From positions 1 through 25,338 of the forward strand of contig FR879594.1 of the NCBI GenBank assembly GCA_000434475.1: DNA of 25,338 bases, read 5' to 3'. The position numbers were made by a program, and so were the translations under genes. This document shows, piece by piece, positions 16,549-24,143 of this stretch; the first letter of the stretch is position 1; the number at the start of each line of letters is the position of its first letter. A model generated the notes under the pieces. That model did no database searches. It saw only the letters and a list, made by a program, of their open reading frames with translations, and was not told the DNA's origin. The stretch is from Dialister sp. CAG:486 (lineage in GTDB: Bacteria; Bacillota; Negativicutes; Veillonellales; Dialisteraceae).

Positions 16549-17068
16549 CTAGTGACTGGTAGCTAGGGATTAGGAATCTCAAGTGCAGGGAAGACTAAGA
16601 GACTAGAAGACATCAGTCTCTCTCGTATCGTCATTGAAAGCGTTGCCGAGAAATCTTTGTCATTCTCGTTCAAACGGCTCCCATCAGACAAACTCAAACG
16701 GGAAACCGGCTACCCGCTCCCCTTCGAGCATCGCCCGCTTTTAATCAGCCGCCACCTGAAGATTGAAAGCAGGGATTAGTGGCTAGGGATTAGGAATCTC
16801 AAGTGCAGGGAGGACTAAAAGACTAGAAGACATCAGTCTCTCTCGTATCGTCATTTCGAGCAAAGCGAGAAATCTTTGTCATTCTCGTTCAAACGGTTCC
16901 CATCAGACAAACTCAAACGGGAACCCTGCTGCCCGCTCACCTTCGAGCATCGCCCCGTTTCGTCATCCTGAGCGGTGAGAAACGTCGTATGTGAGATAAC
17001 GAATGCCAGAACAGCTGCGACCTGAGCCCTCGATCTCGGCGAAGCCGCCACCTTCATTCCTCATTTCT
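16549..17068 (+). repeat. Repeat-filled gap with a 180-bp direct duplication
   Basis: Two tandem-like copies about 220 bp apart: 16561-16741 and 16781-16960. Shared blocks include GGGATTAGGAATCTCAAGTG, GACTAGAAGACATCAGTCTC, TCTCTCGTATCGTCATT, GAGAAATCTTTGTCATTCTC and CAGACAAACTCAAACGGGAA, ending in CTTCGAGCATCGCCC. Copy 2 can form GGTTCCC/GGGAACC (16895-16901 with 16919-16925). After it comes CATCCTGAGCGGTGAGAAACGTCGTATGT, an inverted-looking relative of module d, and ATTCCTC units at 17056-17068. No gene found. Confidence 0.7.
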
Positions 17069-17070
17069 CG

Positions 17071-17099
17071 TGGACAAATCGCATACCGCTTTATATAAT
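17071..17099 (+). promoter_or_regulatory. Promoter of the amino-acid-binding protein gene
   Basis: -35 TGGACA (17071-17076), 17-bp spacer, -10 TATAAT (17094-17099), with transcription expected near 17106, about 40 bases before the start codon. The -35 starts right at the border of the upstream repeat mosaic, the strongest promoter match in the window. Confidence 0.75.
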
Positions 17100-17144
17100 A
17101 TGTACATCATTTTATGAGTATGCATTTTAGAAGAGGCGATAAGA

Positions 17145-17972
17145 ATGAAAACATGGAAAAAAGGATTGGCACTGGCCGCAGCGGCCGTGCTCGCACTCGG
17201 ACTTGCATCCGGCTGTGGCAGCGAGAAGAAGGCAGACGCGGCATCGGGCAAAGCCCCGCTGAAAGTGGCTACGAATGCGACGTATGTGCCTTTTGAATTT
17301 AAATCCAAAGATGGAAAAGACTATACCGGCTATGAGATCGACGTAGTGCGCGCGGTAGCGAAAGAACTGGGCCGCGATGTAGAATTCAAGAACATTGCGT
17401 TTGATGGACTCATCCCGTCTCTGCAGTCGCATGAAGTCGACATGACGGCTTCCGGCATGACAGCCACGAAAGAAAGAGCCGGCAAGATCCTCTTCGCCGC
17501 TCCCTTCTATGCGACGAAGCTTGCGGTCGTGACCCCGAAGGACAGCCCGATCCACTCTGTCGAAGACATGCAGGACGGCGCCGAAGTCGCCGTACAGATG
17601 GGTACGACAGCCGCGTACTATGCCCAGGATAAGGGCATGAAGATCCGCGGCTTCGACCATGCATCGGATATCGTGATGGAACTCAAAGCAGGCGGTGCGA
17701 AGTCGGGCATCCTCGACAAACCGGCCGCAGACTACTTCGTCGCGACAGACGGCAAGGACAATTTCCGCGTGGTCGATGTGCCGGACTCCAAAGTCCAGTA
17801 CTTCGCCTTTGGCTTCAATAAAGACAACAAAGAACTGCAGCAGCAGGTCAATAAAGCCATCGCCGACCTGAAGCAGAAGGGTACCCTGAATGAGCTCCAC
17901 GAAAAATGGTTCAAGACGCCCGTACCGGAAATGCCAGCCACCTGCGAAGAAGCGCTGGGAAACACTGATTAA
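17145..17972 (+). CDS. ABC transporter amino-acid-binding lipoprotein (family 3)
   Basis: A 275-residue periplasmic or membrane-anchored solute-binding protein. The N terminus is a lipoprotein signal (MKTWKKG, hydrophobic stretch, then LASGC with lipidated C24). The mature part is a bacterial family 3 binding domain: LKVATNATYVPFEF, GYEIDVVRAVAKEL, FDGLIPSLQSHEVDM, MTATKERAGKILFAAPFY, and GFNKDNKELQQQVNKAI near the end, as in glutamine/polar amino acid binding proteins. No permease or ATPase gene is adjacent, so it is an orphan here. The last four residues (GNTD) and the TAA stop are encoded by the left end of a MITE, so the native C terminus may differ. The start has an AGAGGCGAT ribosome binding site. 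Substrate not determined. Confidence 0.9.
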   Translation: MKTWKKGLALAAAAVLALGLASGCGSEKKADAASGKAPLKVATNATYVPFEFKSKDGKDYTGYEIDVVRAVAKELGRDVEFKNIAFDGLIPSLQSHEVDMTASGMTATKERAGKILFAAPFYATKLAVVTPKDSPIHSVEDMQDGAEVAVQMGTTAAYYAQDKGMKIRGFDHASDIVMELKAGGAKSGILDKPAADYFVATDGKDNFRVVDVPDSKVQYFAFGFNKDNKELQQQVNKAIADLKQKGTLNELHEKWFKTPVPEMPATCEEALGNTD

Positions 17973-18117
17973 ATCGTTGTCAGATTTCATTCTTGGATTT
18001 TTATACAGAGCAAGGAATCATCTGACGCGAATAGCGAGCTATGTAAGGAAGATGATGACGAAGCTATGTATAAAAATCCATATGAAATCCGACTCTGCGA
18101 TTGAATCAGCGTTTCCC
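17957..18117. mobile_element. 161-bp palindromic MITE-like element, copy 2
   Basis: Same ends and length as the element at 12132-12292. Internal arms ATCATCT (18017-18023) and AGATGAT (18050-18056) pair perfectly although both differ from copy 1, which are compensatory changes. GTCAGATTTCATTCTTGGAT on the left largely mirrors ATCCATATGAAATCCGAC on the right. TA is present after the right end (18118-18119) but not before the left end, which lies in the coding region of the binding-protein gene. Confidence 0.8.
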
Positions 18118-18144
18118 TAGGGTTATAAGACATATAAGACAATC

Positions 18145-18178
18145 AAAAAAGACTCGTGAGATCTCACGAGTCTTTTTT
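18145..18178. terminator. Bidirectional terminator between convergent genes
   Basis: GACTCGTGAGATCTCACGAGTC (18151-18172) is a perfect palindrome flanked by AAAAAA and TTTTTT, so both strands end in a T-run after the stem. It can stop transcripts of the binding-protein gene (plus) and the MFS gene (minus). Confidence 0.9.
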
Positions 18179-18197
18179 ATTGCCCAGTCGCCAGCGA

Positions 18198-19505
18198 CTA
18201 TTTGATCGCCACACCCTTGGTATCCTTGATGAAGAAAAGGACATTGAGTGCTGCCGCGAGGTACACGCAGGACAGCAGAGCGAAAGCCGCAGAGAAGCCA
18301 TTCGCCTGTGCCAACGCACCAATGATCGCCGGGGCAAAACCGCCGATCGCACGGCCCGTATTAAAGATGAAATTCTGCGCCGTCGAGCGCGCATCCGTCG
18401 TATAGTTTTCAGAAAGCAGCGTGCCATAGCCGGCCATCATGCCATTGCAGAAGAAGCCGAGTACCGCACCGCCGAAGAGCAGCGCCATCGGCGTATTCAG
18501 ATTGACATACACATACACCATCGCTGCCGCGCACACGTAGAAGAGCAGGTACGGTTTCTTACGGCCAAAACGGTCCGAGAGATAGCCGAAGACATAGATG
18601 CCTGCGATCATGCCGATGACCGTGACGACCATCCATCCGGACATCGAGCTCGTGGAAAGGCCGTGCTCCTTCAAAAGGATCATCGGCAGCCACACCATGA
18701 TGCCGTAATAGCCGAAATTCTGCACACTCGTCATGACAGTGAGAGAAATCGTGGTCACCGTCTTCGACGGGCTGGAGAACAGATGTGCGAGAGGGAACTT
18801 GCTTACTTCCGCGAGCTCTTCCTCTTCTTCCGCCGTCAGCGTCTCTCCAGCCGCCTTTCTTGCTTTCAGCTGCTTCTTCAGCTCCTTGCGCTTCAGCCAC
18901 ATCGGTGGTTCCTTCAAGCCATGGCGCGCCCATGCCGCCAGCAGCGCCGGGATAACGCCCACGAGGAAGAGGCCTCTCCAGCCATAATCAGGAAGAACGA
19001 CAGCCGCCAAGATCGCAGCGAGCACAGCACCAGCCTGCCAGCCCATCGCCACGCCCGCCGTAGCACGCGCGCGCTTCGCTGCCGGCCAGGTCTCCGTGAC
19101 CAGCGTCATGCCGATCCCGTATTCCCCGCCAAGGCCGAGCCCTGCGAAGAAACGAAGGATATTGAGATGCATGACATTGTCTGCAAAAGCGCAGGCTCCG
19201 GTGAAGATCGAGAAAATGATGATGGTCAGTGCAAAGGTATGCACACGACCGAAGTAATCAGCAAAGACACCGAAAAGATATCCGCCAAGGACCGTACCGA
19301 TCAGCGTGTACGTCGCGATGAGACCGCCTTCCCCGAGCGTCAGACCAAACTCCGAAACGATCGCTGCCATGGCAAAGGACAGAATCAAAACATCCAGTCC
19401 ATCCATCGCATACCCGACGATCGAAGCCCACATGACCTTCCATCGTTCCTTCCGGGTGACGCCAGTTTCCTCAAATTCCAATTCTTCCAAAGATTTTTCC
19501 GACAT
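18198..19505 (-). CDS. MFS transporter, aromatic acid / metabolite:H+ symporter-like
   Basis: A 435-residue MFS protein with about 12 membrane helices. MDGLDVLILSFAMAAI in helix 1 resembles the DxxD-containing region of the AAHS and NanT-like symporters. FGVFADYFGRVHTF and GYLSDRFGRKKPYL are the two motif A loops, and LGLGGEYGIGMTLVTETWP lies in helix 4. A charged central loop (RKELKKQLKARKAAGE and following EEEEE) links the halves. ATG at 19503-19505 is chosen over the upstream in-frame ATG at 19541 because GGGGAGG precedes it. Likely an importer of an organic acid or sugar acid; the substrate cannot be set from sequence alone. Confidence 0.82.
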   Translation of the reverse strand: MSEKSLEELEFEETGVTRKERWKVMWASIVGYAMDGLDVLILSFAMAAIVSEFGLTLGEGGLIATYTLIGTVLGGYLFGVFADYFGRVHTFALTIIIFSIFTGACAFADNVMHLNILRFFAGLGLGGEYGIGMTLVTETWPAAKRARATAGVAMGWQAGAVLAAILAAVVLPDYGWRGLFLVGVIPALLAAWARHGLKEPPMWLKRKELKKQLKARKAAGETLTAEEEEELAEVSKFPLAHLFSSPSKTVTTISLTVMTSVQNFGYYGIMVWLPMILLKEHGLSTSSMSGWMVVTVIGMIAGIYVFGYLSDRFGRKKPYLLFYVCAAAMVYVYVNLNTPMALLFGGAVLGFFCNGMMAGYGTLLSENYTTDARSTAQNFIFNTGRAIGGFAPAIIGALAQANGFSAAFALLSCVYLAAALNVLFFIKDTKGVAIK

Positions 19506-19586
19506 AATACCTCCCCTGCGTGTCTGATCTTGTACAGACAATGACCTTGAAAATCATATAGTGCGAAAGGCGCACAAAATTATCTG

Positions 19587-19615
19587 ATTATATAATGAAG
19601 ATGCGTCTTTGAAAA
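19587..19615 (-). promoter_or_regulatory. Possible promoter of the MFS symporter gene
   Basis: Minus strand: -35 TTTTCA (19615-19610), 17-bp spacer, -10 TATAAT (19592-19587), giving a leader of about 75 bases. The TTATATAAT core is partly palindromic, so a plus-strand -10 (19591-19596) is also possible. A GTGCG/CGCAC hairpin (19561-19575) lies inside the leader and could be an operator. Confidence 0.35.
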
Positions 19616-19838
19616 GAGGAGAACGGTTAATTTTAGAAAAAATTGAGAATTTAAAGAGCTATTATGATGAACCCGGCAATGGATCGAAGTGATTCATTGA
19701 TGGGAATATCTGATACGGCTGAATTGCATCATTTGCTGGAACAGAAAATGCGTAAAAACAGCAAAAAAATCTCATCCCCCGAAGTGAGGCGCAGGCCCTA
19801 TGCCCGCCCACTGATCGGCATCCGTCTCACGCAAAAAC
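19616..19838 (+). other. AT-rich gap with a possible decayed small gene
   Basis: Unlike the other gaps this contains no recognised repeat module and is richer in A and T. AGAGGAG (19614-19620) precedes a frame reading LEKIENLKSYYDEPGNGSK, then stop, with no normal start codon. Another frame from ATG 19664 gives 63 residues (MMNPAMDRSDSLMGISDTAE, then LHHLLEQKMRKNSKK) to a stop inside the clpX terminator. Either could be a remnant of a frameshifted small gene; neither is recognised. Confidence 0.25.
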
Positions 19839-19867
19839 ACCTCCCTATGAGCTAGTCACAGGGAGGT
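19833..19867 (-). terminator. Terminator of clpX
   Basis: ACCTCCCT (19839-19846) pairs with AGGGAGGT (19860-19867) around a 13-base loop. On the minus strand the stem is followed by G and five T (19837-19833); on the plus strand by ATTTTTTATTTTT, so it can work in both directions. It lies 6 bases past the clpX stop. Confidence 0.8.
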
Positions 19868-19872
19868 ATTTT

Positions 19873-21120
19873 TTATTTTTCTGCCGCTTTCCGTTCCAGC
19901 AGCGGATCGGTGTGGTTCACCACGTTGTCTTCCGTGATGGTGCATTTCACGACATCCTTCATGCCGGGGATCTCGTACATGACTTTCTGCATGATCTTCT
20001 CGATGATCGCGCGAAGGCCGCGGGCGCCGGTATTGCGCTCGATAGCCTGGCGGACGATCGCGTGGATGGCAGCGTCTTCGATGACGAGCTCTACGCCGTC
20101 CATGGCCAGCAGCTTCTTGTACTGCTTGACGAGGGCATTCTTCGGTTCGGTCAGGATTTTGACGAGGGCTTCTTCCTTCAGCGGGTGAAGGGCGACGATG
20201 ACAGGGAGACGGCCGATGAATTCGGGGATGAGACCGAATTTCAGGAGGTCTTCCGGCTGGACCTGCTGGAGGAGCTCGTCCATGTCTTTGTCTTCCGCTT
20301 TCTCGATATCGGCACCGAAGCCCATGACGCTTTTGGTGAGACGGCTGTCGATGACTTTATCGAGGCCGGCGAAAGCACCGCCGCAGATGAAGAGGATGTT
20401 GCTGGTGTCGATCTGAATCATTTCCTGATTCGGATGCTTGCGTCCGCCCTGCGGCGGCACGTTCGCCACGGTGCCTTCCAGGATCTTCAGAAGAGCCTGC
20501 TGGACGCCTTCGCCGGAGACGTCGCGGGTGATGGAGACGTTCTCGGTCTTCTTGGCGATCTTGTCGATTTCATCGATGTAGATGATGCCGCGCTGGGCTT
20601 TCTCGATGTCGTAGTCCGCGGCCTGGATGAGGCGGAGGAGGATGTTCTCGACGTCATCTCCGACATAGCCGGCCTGTGTGAGGGTGGTGGCATCGGAAAT
20701 CGCAAAAGGCACATCGAGGTAGCGGGCGAGGGTCTGGGCAAGGAGGGTCTTGCCGCTGCCGGTCGGCCCGAGCAGGATGATATTGGATTTCTGCAGCTCT
20801 ACACCGTCATCTTCGCCTTTGAAAAAGAGGCGTTTGTAGTGATTGTACACGGCGACGGCCAGAGCGATCTTGGCATTGTCCTGCTCGATGACGTACTGGT
20901 CGATATATTCTTTAATCTCTTCCGGTGTCGGCACCTTGGTGTCAGCGGGTTCTTTGCCCTGCTTTGCTTTGTTTTTCCGCTCTTCCAGAAGAATGTTATG
21001 ACAGATGTCGATGCATTCGCTGCAGATGTAGACGCCGGGGCCGGTGACCATGTTTTCGACTTCGTCGCTGGATCGGCCGCAGAAGCTGCAGATCTTCGGT
21101 TCTTTATCTTCTCCGTTCAT
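19873..21120 (-). CDS. clpX: ATP-dependent Clp protease ATP-binding subunit ClpX
   Basis: A 415-residue AAA+ unfoldase that feeds substrates to ClpP. The N-terminal zinc-binding domain has CSFC (C11, C14) and CSEC (C33, C36). Walker A is GPTGSGKT (118-125), Walker B IIYIDEID (179-186), and the pore/sensor regions follow ([58 protein letters not shown]). Length is typical. It begins 12 bases after the clpP stop with AAGGAG upstream, so it belongs to the tig-clpP-clpX block. The IGF-like loop for ClpP contact was not clearly seen: KSVMGFGAD (about 266-274) is the nearest candidate. The gene appears fully intact even though its partner clpP is frameshifted. Confidence 0.97.
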   Translation of the reverse strand: MNGEDKEPKICSFCGRSSDEVENMVTGPGVYICSECIDICHNILLEERKNKAKQGKEPADTKVPTPEEIKEYIDQYVIEQDNAKIALAVAVYNHYKRLFFKGEDDGVELQKSNIILLGPTGSGKTLLAQTLARYLDVPFAISDATTLTQAGYVGDDVENILLRLIQAADYDIEKAQRGIIYIDEIDKIAKKTENVSITRDVSGEGVQQALLKILEGTVANVPPQGGRKHPNQEMIQIDTSNILFICGGAFAGLDKVIDSRLTKSVMGFGADIEKAEDKDMDELLQQVQPEDLLKFGLIPEFIGRLPVIVALHPLKEEALVKILTEPKNALVKQYKKLLAMDGVELVIEDAAIHAIVRQAIERNTGARGLRAIIEKIMQKVMYEIPGMKDVVKCTITEDNVVNHTDPLLERKAAEK

Positions 21121-21132
21121 GGTCTTTCTCCT

Positions 21133-21775
21133 TTATTTCTGTGTCATTTTCGCCAGCTCATTGCGGGTGAGGATGTGGTCGATGAGACCATAATCCTTCG
21201 CCATCTGGGCTGTCATGAAATTATCGCGTTCGGTGTCGTTTTTGATGGTTTCGAGGGACTGTCCGCTGTGCTTGGCAAGGATGCCGTTCAGTTCTTCGCG
21301 CAGGCGGAGGATCTCTCTCGCATGGATCTCGATCTCGGTCGCCTGTCCCTGTACGCCGCCAAGCGGCTGGTGGATCATGACATTCGCATGCGGGAGGGCA
21401 TAGCGTTTGCCCTTCGCACCGGCGGGCAGGGGGACAGGCGCCACGCTGGCACAGGATGGCGGTCAGGAGGACAGCCGCCATGCTGGCACAGGATCCGATA
21501 CAGATGGTGGAAACATCCGGATGGATATACTGCATCGTATCATAGATCGCAAGACCGGCGGTCACGACGCCGCCGGGGCTGTTGATGTAAAGATGGATAT
21601 CTTTCGAAGGGTCTTCGGCTTCCAGAAAGAGAAGCTGCGCAATGATGACATTGGCCATATGGTCTTCAATCTGGCCGTCAAGGAATATGATGCGGTCCTT
21701 CAAAAGCCGGGAATAAATATCATAGGAGCGCTCTCCGCGAGCGGTCTGTTCGACAACAATCGGTACATATGCCAT
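21133..21775 (-). pseudogene. clpP: clpP interrupted by a frameshifting 37-bp duplication
   Basis: ATP-dependent Clp protease proteolytic subunit in two frames. The first part reads [10 protein letters not shown] through LYINSPGG (63-70) to [13 protein letters not shown], with catalytic S98. The second part, in another frame, reads [21 protein letters not shown] (catalytic His) and [20 protein letters not shown] (catalytic Asp). Between them lies a second, imperfect copy of the preceding 37 bases. 37 is not a multiple of 3, hence the frameshift. Removing one copy leaves 606 bases, exactly a 201-residue ClpP plus stop, the normal length. Without correction the product is 184 residues with a nonsense tail and no His or Asp. 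ClpP is usually important for proteostasis, so a sequence or assembly error must be considered; see findings. Confidence 0.85.
21421..21494. repeat. 37-bp imperfect tandem duplication in clpP
   Basis: 21421-21457 and 21458-21494 match at 33 of 37 positions. The differences, given as plus-strand bases of copy 21421-21457 versus 21458-21494, are G/T, G/A, G/C and C/T at unit positions 6, 11, 18 and 24. The copy at 21458-21494 keeps the expected ClpP reading (MAAVLLTA); the other would give proline substitutions if read in frame, so it is the aberrant one. Confidence 0.9.
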
Positions 21776-21807
21776 GTGATAACACCCTTTCTTTTGGTTA
21801 AATAATA

Positions 21808-22085
21808 GGTAGTGACTGGCAGCCAGGGATTAGGGATTAGGAATTGAAAGTGACTGGTGACTGGTGACTAAATACCACCTTCGGGCATCGCCGCCATCTA
21901 TGCTCTGCAGCGCTTAGATCCTTCGACTCAGTTCTCATATTTTCAGATAAGCTATATTGTCTAACATACGACGTTTTTCTCCGCTCAGGATGACGAAATG
22001 CGCCGCACCGGCACTTCTCACGCCCCACGGGCTGCCCCTATGTCAATTCATAAAATCGAGATCGGGGCAAGCCTTTCCCCAATTT
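21808..22085. repeat. Dispersed intergenic mosaic inside the tig-clpP block
   Basis: TAGTGACTGGCAGCCAGGGA and TGACTGG heptamers (21811-21865), module b (ACCACCTTCGGGCATCGCC), then module d (21903-21996): CTCTGCAGCGCTTAGATCCT, CGACTCAGTTCTCATATTTT, ACATACGACGTTTTTCTCCG and CTCAGGATGACGA. The latter is the empty-site counterpart of 24766-24906. After that come module c remnants (CACGCCCCACGGGCTGCCCC). No gene between 21776 and 22173. Confidence 0.75.
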
Positions 22086-22099
22086 CCCCATATGTTCGA

Positions 22100-22128
22100 A
22101 AGAGACGCCGGTCATCCCCGCGTCTCTT
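22100..22128 (-). terminator. Possible weak terminator or attenuator after tig
   Basis: AAGAGACGC (22100-22108) pairs with GCGTCTCTT (22120-22128) around an 11-base loop. On the minus strand only TTT follows, so termination would be weak. It lies about 45 bp downstream of the tig stop and would partially separate tig from clpP-clpX. Confidence 0.35.
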
Positions 22129-22173
22129 CCAATACACACTGCCGCAGCAGTACTCATTCAATTTTCTAAAGGA

Positions 22174-23652
22174 TTATTCCTTTTCAGCAGCCATGATAGT
22201 GTCGATGATCTCAGCTTTTTTTGCTTTGGATTCGATGGCGATGCCTTTTTCCTGTGCGTAAGCCTTGAGATCCTTGACGGTCATAGCATTGAAGTCTTCT
22301 TCGGTCTTCGGAGCTGCTGCTTCTGCAGCCGGAGCTTCTTCTGCTTCTTTCTTATCTGCTTCTGCTTTTTTAGCAGCGCCGTAGATGAAAGCAGCTGCTT
22401 TCTTGCGAAGGACGGAGTTGATCAGCATGTTCACGCGGCCTTCTTCTTTGATGATCTTCATGACATCTTTCGGGTCAGCGTTGAACTGGTGAGCCATGCT
22501 GTAGACTTCCATGGAGAGGTCCTGGTTCGTTACATCGAGTTCTTCTTTTTCTGCGATGGTTTCGAGGACAAGGCCCTGACGAACCTGTTCTTCAGCGGTC
22601 TTTTCGTAGTTCTTACGGAGCTGTTCTTCGGTCTGGCCGATGTTCTTCAGGTAGTCAGCGAGCTTCATGTCTCTGGATTCGAGGTTCATGGAGATCTCTT
22701 CGACGATCTCGTCAATGCGCTGGTCGACCATTTCGTGCGGGATATCGACCTTGGCATTGGCTACAGCCTGTGCTACGAGAGCTTCATGGTAGGCTTCTTC
22801 TGCCTGCTGGATAGCCTGCAGCTGCATCTGCTGTTTAACAGAAGCCTTCAGGTCATCCATTTTATCGAACTGGCTGATGGATTTTGCAAAAGCATCATCA
22901 AGAGCCGGCAACTGTTTGCGTTTTACATCGTTGATGTGAACTTTGAATTCTGCTTCTTTGCCTTTGAGAGCATCGACAAAGTAGGTTTCCGGGAAGGTGA
23001 CCTTGACTTCTACGTCATCGCCTGCTTTATGGCCTTCGAGCTGTTCTTCAAAGCCCGGGATGAAGCTCTGGGAGCCGATTTCCAGCGGATAGGTCTTGCC
23101 TTCGCCGCCTTCGAACGGTTTGCCGTCTACGAAGCCTTTGAAGTCGATGACAGCGTAGTCGCCTTTGGCAAGGACAGCGCCTTCTTCTGCCTTTTCGAGG
23201 CGTGCGCTCTGTTCAGCTGCTTTTTTCAGTTCAGCTTCGACCTGTGCATCGGAAACTTCCGGTTCTTCATGTGCTGCTTCGAGGCCTTTGTATTCGCCCA
23301 GTTCTACTTCCGGACGTTTTACAAAAGTAGCGGTGAATTTTGCGCCTTCGGTTTCAGAGAAGAGATCTTCCTTCACATCCGCCTGGGTGATCGGGATGAT
23401 TTTTTCCTGCTGCATAGCTTCGGTCAGTGCGCCATTGATGACGATATCTTTCGCTTCAGCGACGACAGCTTCTTTGCCGAAATGCATTTCCAGTACCTTG
23501 CGGCTTGCCTTGCCTTTGCGGAAACCCGGGATTCTGACCTGGTTTGCAATGCGAGCTACAGCCTGCTTGAATCCTTTCTGTACAGCTTCTGCCGGCAGTT
23601 CAATGGCGAGAGATACCTTGTGCTGATCCAGTGCCTCTACTTTTACGTTCAT
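22174..23652 (-). CDS. tig: Trigger factor with a C-terminal SAP/HeH-like extension
   Basis: A 492-residue ribosome-associated chaperone and peptidyl-prolyl isomerase. The ribosome-docking motif is GFRKGK (43-48). The FKBP-type domain spans about 163-243 (GDYAVIDFKGFVDGKPFEGG and IGSQSFIPGFEEQLEGHKAGD). The helical C-terminal chaperone region runs from about 250 to 430. Usual trigger factors end near 430; here an Ala/Glu/Lys-rich linker (430-452) leads to about 35 residues (MTVKDLKAYAQEKG, then AKKAEIIDTIMAAEKE) resembling small SAP/HeH/LEM-type helix-extended-helix modules. ATG is preceded by TAAGGAGGAA. It is the first gene of the tig-clpP-clpX group. The extension is seen directly; its family is my judgement. 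Confidence 0.95.
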   Translation of the reverse strand: MNVKVEALDQHKVSLAIELPAEAVQKGFKQAVARIANQVRIPGFRKGKASRKVLEMHFGKEAVVAEAKDIVINGALTEAMQQEKIIPITQADVKEDLFSETEGAKFTATFVKRPEVELGEYKGLEAAHEEPEVSDAQVEAELKKAAEQSARLEKAEEGAVLAKGDYAVIDFKGFVDGKPFEGGEGKTYPLEIGSQSFIPGFEEQLEGHKAGDDVEVKVTFPETYFVDALKGKEAEFKVHINDVKRKQLPALDDAFAKSISQFDKMDDLKASVKQQMQLQAIQQAEEAYHEALVAQAVANAKVDIPHEMVDQRIDEIVEEISMNLESRDMKLADYLKNIGQTEEQLRKNYEKTAEEQVRQGLVLETIAEKEELDVTNQDLSMEVYSMAHQFNADPKDVMKIIKEEGRVNMLINSVLRKKAAAFIYGAAKKAEADKKEAEEAPAAEAAAPKTEEDFNAMTVKDLKAYAQEKGIAIESKAKKAEIIDTIMAAEKE

Positions 23653-23671
23653 AAAAATTATTCCTCCTTAA

Positions 23672-23686
23672 GTCGGTTTTTCCGAC
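23672..23686. promoter_or_regulatory. Small hairpin in the tig leader
   Basis: GTCGG-TTTTT-CCGAC, a 5-bp stem with 5-base loop (GTCGG-AAAAA-CCGAC on the tig transcript), immediately upstream of the tig ribosome binding site (TAAGGAGGAA, about 23661-23670 complement). It could modulate translation or mRNA stability; this is a guess from position. Confidence 0.25.
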
Positions 23687-23736
23687 AATATTGAACCATC
23701 TTTTATTTTTACAAAATACGCTAAATCGCAAGATAT

Positions 23737-23765
23737 ATTCTACCACACTTGTTTAGAAAATACAA
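23737..23765 (-). promoter_or_regulatory. Probable promoter of tig
   Basis: Minus strand: -35 TTGTAT (23765-23760), 17-bp spacer, -10 TAGAAT (23742-23737). Transcription would start about 80 bases before the tig ATG. The -10 matches 5 of 6, the -35 only 3 of 6. The surrounding DNA is AT-rich and free of repeats. Confidence 0.45.
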
Positions 23766-23834
23766 ATTTTACGTTCTCTTAATTGCTTTTCTCTATCTCT
23801 CACAGTATGATATAGAAAATTAAATCGAGGTGCG

Positions 23835-24118
23835 GGGTTAGCCCGTGGGGCGTGCCGTCCCTTGATTACGTTTGAAAGCCTCGATTGAATGAGAAATTAG
23901 AAATGAGAAATGCGAAATGAAAGTGGCGGCTTCGCCGCGAATATATAAGAGGCGATGCCTGCTTGGGCTGTTAGGCCTTAGACCTCAGACCTCTGATATC
24001 TAATGTCTAATGTCTAAGGCTCCTAGTCTTTGCGTCTAGTCCCTAATCCCTAGCCACTAGTCACCAGTCACTTTTCGCCCCTAATCCCTAGCTACCAGTC
24101 ACCAGTCACTCCCCATTC
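23835..24118. repeat. Dispersed intergenic mosaic, inverted, before chrA
   Basis: Inverted module c (GGGTTAGCCCGTGGGGCGTG), GAAATGAGAAATGCG heptamer-like runs, inverted module b (GGCGGCTTCGCCGCGAATAT), AGACCTC and TAATGTC heptamer pairs (23976-24015), and CCCTAAT/CACTAGT/CACCAGT heptamers (24040-24110). This is the most varied set of 7-bp units in the window. No gene lies between 23653 and 24143. Confidence 0.75.
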
Positions 24119-24143
24119 CCCCAATCAAAGGAGTATCCCGTCT

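Noticed and set aside
16549..17068. Hidden RNA gene in the long gap after addA
   Set aside because: The gap consists of two diverged copies of a repeat also related to other gaps; no tRNA-like or known ncRNA pattern was found.
21133..21444. Second half of clpP as an independent small protease gene
   Set aside because: It lacks the catalytic serine, and its apparent start codon is in the aberrant duplicated unit; it is the continuation of clpP after the frameshift.
21400..21500. Programmed ribosomal frameshift in clpP
   Set aside because: No slippery heptanucleotide or downstream pseudoknot was seen, and a 37-bp duplication explains the frame change fully.
19912..21585. 557-residue open frame opposite clpX and clpP
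   Set aside because: Shadow of conserved clp genes; low-complexity D/E/F/V-rich translation typical of antisense frames.
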